NCBI GenBank assembly: GCA_937890045.1 | Contig: CALBXV010000681.1 | Location: 1-17,900, forward strand | Source: an uncultured archaeon | Lineage (GTDB): Archaea > Thermoproteota > Nitrososphaeria > Nitrososphaerales > CALBXV01 | Direction: 5' to 3' | Length of the DNA: 17,900 nucleotides | In this document: positions 12,892 to 17,900 of the stretch, piece by piece | Layout: every line of letters begins with the position of its first letter | Position numbering within the stretch: the stretch's first letter is position 1 | Translations under genes and position numbers: made by a program | The notes under the pieces: generated by a model | Told to the model about the DNA's origin: nothing | Database searches by the model: none | The model's input: only the letters and a program-made list of their open reading frames with translations

Positions 12892-13118
12892 TGAGCCACT
12901 TAGGAAATACAGAGATTTTAGAGCGTCATTTTGAAGATGCACTTGAATTATCGTCTGCTGAATTAGCAGTTGAATTGAACCTTAAAGTAGACATTACGGG
13001 TAAACCAGTTTTCAATACTGATGCAGTTGTTGTAAAAAATGTTGTAATAACACATGATGATTTAGCAGATATGGTAGCGAATAAAAGATTTGATGAAGGA
13101 CCAGACGGCCCATGTTAA
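12891..13118 (+). CDS. Small acidic protein upstream of the CobT-like gene
   Basis: A 75-residue acidic protein of unknown function: helices HLGNTEILERHFEDALEL and SSAELAVELNLKVD, then strands PVFNTDAVVVKNVVI, an acidic helix DDLADMVANKRF and a short tail DEGPDGPC. An in-frame ATG at 12810 would lengthen it by 27 residues but would run through the promoter at 12835-12864 and overlap the oxygenase gene. The start at 12891, behind AGGA, is therefore chosen. The stop overlaps the next gene by seven bases, so it is co-translated with the CobT-like protein and may be a cofactor or regulator of it (inference). Confidence 0.8.
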   Translation: MSHLGNTEILERHFEDALELSSAELAVELNLKVDITGKPVFNTDAVVVKNVVITHDDLADMVANKRFDEGPDGPC

Positions 13119-15448
13119 ATTTAGAATTATCAAATAAAGACATTTTAGCCAAACTTATGGCAACTGAGAACATCACCGTTCTTCATAAAAAAGTTCCAAC
13201 AGCATATTTTGATGTAAAATCAAGGACACTAGTTTGTCCAATCCTAAAAGATAATATGAGCTCTGAGCTCTATGATCTTTTTATGGGACATGAAGTTGGA
13301 CATGCTAGAAATACTCCAGCTGAAGGTTGGCATGATGCAGTTTGTGAAAAAGGTATGATGTTTAAAGGCTATTTAAATGTGATTGAAGATTGTCGCATTG
13401 AAGATAAAATCAAAACCAAATATCCAGGACTTCGCAGGTCTTTTTACAAAGGCTATGAAGAATTAGCATTTGACGATTTCTTTAGTATTAAAGGAAAGGA
13501 TTTATCAAAACTTAACTTAATTGATAAAATCAATATTCATTTTAAAATCGGATCTCAAGCACGAGTTCAATTTTCAGATGAAGAGCGTCCTTATATTGTA
13601 AGGTGTAAAAATCTCAAAACTTTTGATGAAGTCATGGAATTGGCCATAGAGCTTTTTGATCGACAAAAAGAACGAACTGATGAAGAAATGAAGTCAATGA
13701 CTCAAGAACAATTAGAAGCATTGATGGAAGAATTTGAAATTGATCCTTCAGATGAAGGCGAAACTTCTGGTGAGACTATTACAATTCAAGTTGAAGGCGA
13801 AGATACAGCTGAACAGGAAGGTAAAGAAATTTATTCTGGTAAAACTGATTCTTTTGGTGGATCGGTTGATGATGAAGAACTTTTCGGAGAAGATGCTGAT
13901 AAGAAAGCAGCTGAAAAAGAATCTGATGAAGAATCTGATGAAGAATCTAAAGAAGCTTCTGAGCCAAATCCTGGTTCAAAAGGTGGAAAATCTCCAGAAG
14001 AGCAGTTAGCAGATGAATTAAACAAATCTGAAACTGATGAATCATTCAGAAAAAACGAAGGTCGTTTATTTAAATCCGATTATTTAACCAGAGAGCCTAA
14101 GCACTACGAATTAACAAACAAAATCAAATACAGTAATTTTACAGTCAAATGGAAAGAAATTGATGAATTAATCAATAAGCCTCAACCAAATAAATACCAA
14201 GAAGAATTAAATAGAAAACCTATTGAAGCATATGTGAAAAACTTTGTAGATAGCAACAAAAAAATCATTGCCTACATGGTCAAAGAATTTGAAATGAAAA
14301 AAGCAGCAGCAGACTATAAAAGAAGTTATAGCGCTAAAACAGGTGAACTGAATATGGATCGCTTGCATCTGTATAGATTAAAAGATGATATTTTCAACAG
14401 AGTTCAAGTAACACCAGATGGTAAAAATCATGGTGTTGTAATGGTAATTGACTGGTCTGGATCAATGTCCGGCTCAGTAAAACCAACAGTAGAACAGGCA
14501 GCATTACTTTCAATGTTCTGCAGACGTTTGTCAATTCCATTTAGATTGTTTGCTTTTAGTGATAATTATTCAAAGCCTAAATTTGATGGTGAAGATAAAA
14601 TGACATCATATCAAGATTGGCAAAGCGAAAGAGTTTATGGTAAAGCAAAGGGATGTAATGACGGCATGGAAGATTGGGACTTAGGCAATCTTGCACTTCT
14701 TGAAATTTTCAATGAAAAAATGTCAAATGCTGAGTTTACTCGAAATATGGAAAATTGGTTCCAATTAGCAGCATCTACTGACTATTATTATCGTTATGAA
14801 AAAGATGGATCTGAATCATATGATTCTGATTGGTATGCACCAACTAAACTAAACTTGGGTGGAACTCCATTAGATGCAACAATAGTAGTAATGAGAGATT
14901 ACTTAATAGATTTTAAACGAAATTACGGGTTAGATATTTGTAGTTTCATAGCACTGACTGATGGTGAAAGTCATAATTGTTTTAGTGATTACAACGCTCA
15001 TTTAGTTGACAGGAAGATTAATAAAGTCTTTCCATTGACAGCCTCAGAAGGCAGGTATTATGATAGCAAAACTAAAAAAATGTTAGAATGGCTTAAAGAA
15101 ACAGCAAATGTTAGAACAATCGGGTTTTACTTAACAAAAACTGGTGGCGCAGCTTTCTTCAGTAATGTAGAAAATTTCTGTGGAGCTAAAATGAAGGGTT
15201 ATGATGAATACTCATTAAACAAAAGAAAAGAATTTAACAAATTATCAACATCATTTACTGATGGAGCATATGACTTGTCCATCGTTATCAATCAAAAGAA
15301 AATCAATATTGATTACAAAGCTGATGAACTTAATGTAGATATTGGAGCCAAAAAGGGTCAATTAAAAAGAGCTCTTATCAAGGCAGGAAATAATAAAATG
15401 AAACAAAGGGTAATTCTCAACCAATTTGTTGAGCAGATGGCGGTATGA
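13112..15448 (+). CDS. cobT: CobT-like protein: HExxH metallopeptidase-like domain fused to VWA domain
   Basis: The 778-residue protein has three parts. Residues about 1-200 hold MGHEVGHARNTP, an HExxH zinc motif (His60, Glu61, His64), followed by LNVIEDCRIEDKI (88-100), whose acidic residues could give a third ligand as in gluzincins. Residues about 200-310 are an acidic, low-complexity linker like that of cobaltochelatase CobT. A helical segment then leads to a VWA domain with a complete MIDAS site: DWSGS (Asp447, Ser449, Ser451), Thr585 in GGTPLD, and Asp617 in LTDGES. VWA proteins of this kind work with MoxR/CobS AAA+ ATPases, and one follows directly. CobT names are common in phage annotation, but cobalt insertion also needs CobN, not seen here. 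The start is behind AAGGA (13096-13100). Confidence 0.85.
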   Translation: MLNLELSNKDILAKLMATENITVLHKKVPTAYFDVKSRTLVCPILKDNMSSELYDLFMGHEVGHARNTPAEGWHDAVCEKGMMFKGYLNVIEDCRIEDKIKTKYPGLRRSFYKGYEELAFDDFFSIKGKDLSKLNLIDKINIHFKIGSQARVQFSDEERPYIVRCKNLKTFDEVMELAIELFDRQKERTDEEMKSMTQEQLEALMEEFEIDPSDEGETSGETITIQVEGEDTAEQEGKEIYSGKTDSFGGSVDDEELFGEDADKKAAEKESDEESDEESKEASEPNPGSKGGKSPEEQLADELNKSETDESFRKNEGRLFKSDYLTREPKHYELTNKIKYSNFTVKWKEIDELINKPQPNKYQEELNRKPIEAYVKNFVDSNKKIIAYMVKEFEMKKAAADYKRSYSAKTGELNMDRLHLYRLKDDIFNRVQVTPDGKNHGVVMVIDWSGSMSGSVKPTVEQAALLSMFCRRLSIPFRLFAFSDNYSKPKFDGEDKMTSYQDWQSERVYGKAKGCNDGMEDWDLGNLALLEIFNEKMSNAEFTRNMENWFQLAASTDYYYRYEKDGSESYDSDWYAPTKLNLGGTPLDATIVVMRDYLIDFKRNYGLDICSFIALTDGESHNCFSDYNAHLVDRKINKVFPLTASEGRYYDSKTKKMLEWLKETANVRTIGFYLTKTGGAAFFSNVENFCGAKMKGYDEYSLNKRKEFNKLSTSFTDGAYDLSIVINQKKINIDYKADELNVDIGAKKGQLKRALIKAGNNKMKQRVILNQFVEQMAV
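13919..13948 (+). repeat. Short tandem repeat in the acidic linker
   Basis: GAATCTGATGAA is repeated two and a half times, encoding Glu-Ser-Asp-Glu units in the CobT-like linker. It is an in-frame 12-base repeat and so could change length without breaking the gene. Confidence 0.85.
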
Positions 15449-15455
15449 AGAAAAA

Positions 15456-15499
15456 CTTGAAACCGCAGGTACACTTTTGTTATAATGTATACATAATGA
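15456..15499 (+). repeat. Promoter/leader direct repeat, copy B
   Basis: Second copy of the 44-base block at 12834-12877, with five differences, one of which turns the -10 box into perfect TATAAT. Confidence 0.9.
15457..15486 (+). promoter_or_regulatory. Promoter of the CobS-like gene
   Basis: TTGAAA (15457-15462) and TATAAT (15481-15486) are 18 bases apart. The predicted start near 15493 gives a leader of about 26 bases with GAG (15508-15510) before the ATG at 15519. It lies in the 70-base gap after the CobT-like gene. Confidence 0.78.
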
Positions 15500-15522
15500 A
15501 AAAACGCGAGAAAAAAATATGA
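15496..15522 (+). other. Eight-codon upstream frame in leader B
   Basis: An ATG three bases after the predicted transcription start opens MKKREKKI and ends in TGA overlapping the CobS-like start as ATGA. This is the same arrangement as in leader A with a different peptide. It may be a coupling device or incidental. Confidence 0.3.
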
Positions 15523-16709
15523 TTAAAATTACGGCACAACATGAGAAATTCATAGATGCAGCAAATATCGTTTTTCCAGGCCAAGTGGAATTCTCCACTG
15601 CACAGGTCAGGAAAATCGTATCAGAAACAGGATGCCCAACTCCATCTTGGTTACTAAAACCAGAATATCGAGTTGGACACGGCACTTATTCTTTAGAGCT
15701 CGCAGGAGTAGCAACAGCGGAAGTAATTGATCTTCCAGTCGGCAATCCATCAGTTGGGACTGTTGGTGTGCTACAAAGTGATGTTATAGTCATTCCTGAG
15801 TCAGTCAAAGAATATGTCCCATTTGGACACTTCAGGGATCTGAAAAAAATCTTGGTTTCAAGATTGTTTTTCCCAGTTTTTATCACAGGTTTATCAGGAA
15901 ATGGTAAAACAATGATGGTCGAACAGGTCTGTGCGCGACTCAAAAGAGAATGCTACAGGGTCAATGTTACAGTCGAAACTGACGAAGATGATATGATTGG
16001 ATCCAACACTTTGGTTGACGGCAATATCGTTTTCAGGGAAGGTCCAGTTCTCAAAGCAATGAGAAAAGGCGCCGTTCTTCTTATTGACGAAATTGATTTA
16101 GCGTCTAACAAGATCATGTGTTTGCAGTCCATTCTTGAAGGTAGTGGATATCTTAACAAAAAGACTGGCGAGTATATCACCCCAGCGAAAGGATTTACAA
16201 TAATCGCAACAGCGAATACAAAAGGAAAGGGCTCTGATGATGGCCGATTTATCGGAACAAACATTTTGAATGAAGCTTTCTTGGAAAGGTTCTCCATAAC
16301 AATGGAGCAAGAATATCCATCTAACGCAATTGAGAAAAAAATTCTTTTCAAAGAATTTGAAAGATTGGAAATTCCTGGAATGGAAGATTACATCAATTGC
16401 CTAGTAACTTGGGCAGATGTTATCAGAAAATCTTTCTTTGAAGGAGCAATTGATGAACTAATTTCAACAAGGCGCCTAGTCCATATTTCACAAGCTTTCT
16501 CAATGTTCAAAGACAAAATGAAAGCAATTGAACTTTGTGTTTCAAGGTTCGATACTGAAACAAAAGCGACATTCTTGGATCTCTACACTAAAATAGATGC
16601 AGAGCCTATCGAAGAAGAATTGGAAGCAGCAGAAGTAAAGAGTGAAGATTTAGACCCAATCGCATTTGACGATTTTGACAAACCAGATACAGATGAAAAA
16701 GCATTTTAA
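15519..16709 (+). CDS. cobS: AAA+ ATPase, CobS/MoxR-like
   Basis: The 396-residue protein is an AAA+ ATPase of the MoxR/CobS group, known in marine T4-like phages as cobS. The N-terminal 100 residues form a separate domain with FSTAQVRKIVSETGCPTPSWL, which looks like a small helix-turn-helix or winged-helix fold. The ATPase core has GLSGNGKT (124-131, Walker A), VLLIDEID (186-193, Walker B), TIIATANT (sensor 1) and FLERFS with the likely arginine finger. The C-terminal lid contains STRRLVHISQAF. The tail is acidic (EEELEAAEVKSEDLD onward). In cobaltochelatase, CobS hydrolyses ATP with CobT; here the adjacent VWA/HExxH protein is the expected partner. It has its own promoter, a near copy of that of the CobT-like operon. 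Confidence 0.92.
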   Translation: MIKITAQHEKFIDAANIVFPGQVEFSTAQVRKIVSETGCPTPSWLLKPEYRVGHGTYSLELAGVATAEVIDLPVGNPSVGTVGVLQSDVIVIPESVKEYVPFGHFRDLKKILVSRLFFPVFITGLSGNGKTMMVEQVCARLKRECYRVNVTVETDEDDMIGSNTLVDGNIVFREGPVLKAMRKGAVLLIDEIDLASNKIMCLQSILEGSGYLNKKTGEYITPAKGFTIIATANTKGKGSDDGRFIGTNILNEAFLERFSITMEQEYPSNAIEKKILFKEFERLEIPGMEDYINCLVTWADVIRKSFFEGAIDELISTRRLVHISQAFSMFKDKMKAIELCVSRFDTETKATFLDLYTKIDAEPIEEELEAAEVKSEDLDPIAFDDFDKPDTDEKAF

Positions 16710-16722
16710 CAATTACCTCGCG

Positions 16723-16762
16723 TTTCCCTCTCTTAGTCTATTCTTGACGAAGGGGAGGGAAA
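16723..16762 (+). terminator. Long hairpin between CobS-like and ligase genes
   Basis: TTTCCCTCTCTT (16723-16734) pairs with AGGGGAGGGAAA (16751-16762), 12 pairs with two G-T, around a 16-base loop. Only TTTCT follows, so it is at best a weak terminator. Its 3' arm is also the only purine-rich ribosome binding site for the ligase gene at 16773, so it could instead control ligase translation. Confidence 0.55.
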
Positions 16763-16772
16763 TTTCTATAGC

Positions 16773-17888
16773 ATGATAAATAGACTAAATACACTATACA
16801 AAAGAGATTCTAATGGTAAGATTAGAGAATATAATATTGAATGGACAGGACAGGGAGTAATGGCTCCTGGTTATAGAACAGTCGCTGGAATTCAAGGTGG
16901 CAAAATGGTATCTTCTGAATGGAAACTTACAGAAGGTAAAAATATCGGAAAAGTCAATGAAACAACGCCTTCTGAACAAGCTGAGAAAGAAGCGATAGCT
17001 AAGTGGGAAAAGAAAGAAGAAAAAGAATATTTTGAAGATATAGAAAAAGTTGACTCTTACGATAAGTTTAAACCCATGCTAGCTCACGATTATACAAAAA
17101 GACCACAGGACTTTGGGTGGAGTCAGCCGAAGTTAGATGGCATTAGATGCATAGCAACTAAAGACGGATTGTTCACTAGAGCAGGTAAAGCGATTAATAC
17201 TTGTGGACACATTGAACATGATCTCATAGAATTTTTTAAAGAAGAGCCAGATATAATTTTAGATGGTGAACTTTATAATCACGAATTAAAAGCAGACTTC
17301 AACAAGATTACAAGTCTTGTTAGGAAAGTAAAACCGACAGCAGAAGAAGCAAAAGAGTGTTTTGAAAAAGTTCAATATCATATTTACGATAGTTTCAATA
17401 CTAATGATCCGACTGAGATATTTTCTGTAAGAAATTTCTTTATAGGTGAAGATAATCCTGATGAAGATTCATTAAGATTTGTTGAAACAACTTTGTGTGA
17501 AACTCAAGAAGAGCTTGATAAGAAGTATTCAGAATATACAGAAGCTGGTTATGAAGGCCAGATGGTTCGTAATGATACACCTTACGAAAATAAGAGAAGT
17601 AAAAATCTTCTCAAGAGAAAAGAATTTATAACAGAAGAATTTGATGTTATCAATGTTTTAGAAGGACAAGGTAATTGGGCAGGATATGCTAAACACTTTG
17701 AACTAGAACTTGGCGATGGAAGAAACTTCAAAAGTGGTGTAAGAGGCAATCAAGAAACATTGAAAGCACTCTTAGAACAAGAAGATAAGCCTACATGGGT
17801 AACTTGTAGATATTTTGAGAAAACACCAGATGGTATCCCAAGATTTCCAGTTGTGATTGATTGGGGAAACGGAATTAGAGAGGATTAA
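16773..17888 (+). CDS. lig: ATP-dependent DNA ligase with extra N-terminal domain
   Basis: This nucleotidyltransferase-type ligase seals nicks in phage DNA. Catalytic motifs are in order: KLDGIR (residues 120-125, adenylated Lys120), FTRAGK (134-139), LDGELYN (163-169), YEGQMVR (260-266) and LLKRKEF (279-285). The C-terminal part (about 287-371) is the OB domain. At 371 residues it is shorter than T4 gp30 (487). Residues 1-90 are an additional domain, with LYKRDSNGKIREYNIEW, GYRTVAGIQGGKMVSSEW and a helix with SEQAEKEAIAKWEKK. This resembles WGR-like DNA-binding domains seen on some phage ligases. The start is ten bases after the hairpin at 16723-16762. It is separate from the CobS-like gene by 63 bases. 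Confidence 0.93.
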   Translation: MINRLNTLYKRDSNGKIREYNIEWTGQGVMAPGYRTVAGIQGGKMVSSEWKLTEGKNIGKVNETTPSEQAEKEAIAKWEKKEEKEYFEDIEKVDSYDKFKPMLAHDYTKRPQDFGWSQPKLDGIRCIATKDGLFTRAGKAINTCGHIEHDLIEFFKEEPDIILDGELYNHELKADFNKITSLVRKVKPTAEEAKECFEKVQYHIYDSFNTNDPTEIFSVRNFFIGEDNPDEDSLRFVETTLCETQEELDKKYSEYTEAGYEGQMVRNDTPYENKRSKNLLKRKEFITEEFDVINVLEGQGNWAGYAKHFELELGDGRNFKSGVRGNQETLKALLEQEDKPTWVTCRYFEKTPDGIPRFPVVIDWGNGIRED

Positions 17889-17890
17889 TT

Positions 17891-17900
17891 ATGAATAATT
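17891..17900 (+). CDS. Start of a further gene (3'-truncated by window end)
   Basis: An ATG two bases after the ligase stop has AGAGGA six bases upstream, a good ribosome binding site. Only three codons (Met-Asn-Asn) fit in the window, so nothing can be said of the product. Confidence 0.4.

Noticed and set aside
13734..14009. Plus-strand frame inside the CobT-like linker
   Set aside because: It is a shadow produced by the acidic low-complexity repeats; the Lys/Leu-rich translation has no gene-like features.
15362..16351. Several minus-strand frames over the CobT-like end and CobS-like gene
   Set aside because: They lie opposite well-supported genes, have no promoters or ribosome binding sites, and are biased in composition as expected for antisense shadows.
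16775..16782. GATAAATA at the ligase start as a late promoter
   Set aside because: One mismatch to TATAAATA, and transcription would start inside the gene, after the ATG.

Overview
The window is a piece of a T4-like myovirus genome (Straboviridae/Kyanoviridae-type relatives). It is AT-rich, every gene I can support is on the plus strand, and genes are packed with short ATGA or TAATG overlaps. The core genes in order are prohead protease gp21, scaffold gp22, major capsid gp23, a tail-tube-fold protein, UvsY, UvsW, late sigma gp55, gp47 and gp46. This order, together with peptide deformylase, a 2OG-Fe(II) oxygenase and a CobS/CobT-like pair, resembles marine T4-like phages of cyanobacteria and SAR11-type bacteria. 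The host assignment is inference; nothing in the window identifies the host directly.

Layout. Positions 1-4173 form the head module: the 3' part of an unrecognised gene, then 21, 22 and 23, with an exact T4-type late promoter (TATAAATA) before 22. Positions 4192-4551 hold two hairpin-plus-late-promoter junctions that isolate one 75-codon gene as its own late transcription unit. Positions 4558-5260 encode a 50-residue basic/aromatic protein and a tail-tube-like protein. Positions 5261-11566 are the recombination and late-transcription module: uvsY, uvsW, an Sm-like candidate, 55, 47, a second Sm-like candidate, a small unknown gene and 46. Positions 11585-12823 hold a 34-residue membrane protein, peptide deformylase and a 2OG oxygenase. 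Positions 12834-16709 hold a small acidic protein, a large HExxH plus VWA protein (CobT-like) and an AAA+ ATPase (CobS/MoxR-like), driven by two copies of a 44-base promoter block. Positions 16773-17888 encode an ATP-dependent DNA ligase with an extra N-terminal domain. One further gene just begins at 17891.

How it fits together. gp22 scaffolds the gp23 shell and gp21 cleaves both. UvsY, UvsW and gp46/47 run recombination-dependent replication. gp55 directs RNA polymerase to the TATAAATA promoters seen in the head and tail part. Early-type promoters with consensus -35/-10 elements drive uvsY and 55, and are placed so that transcription should start at, or one base before, the ATG. One late promoter is placed the same way. 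The CobT-like and CobS-like proteins look like a MIDAS/AAA+ machine; the HExxH motif in the CobT-like partner suggests a proteolytic rather than purely metal-chelatase role.

The least explained and most interesting parts are the start-codon-proximal (leaderless) promoters, the duplicated promoter/leader block around the CobT-like gene, the isolated 75-codon late unit behind the capsid gene, and the pair of Sm-like proteins around gp55/gp47. No tRNA gene, CRISPR array, insertion sequence or origin was recognised.
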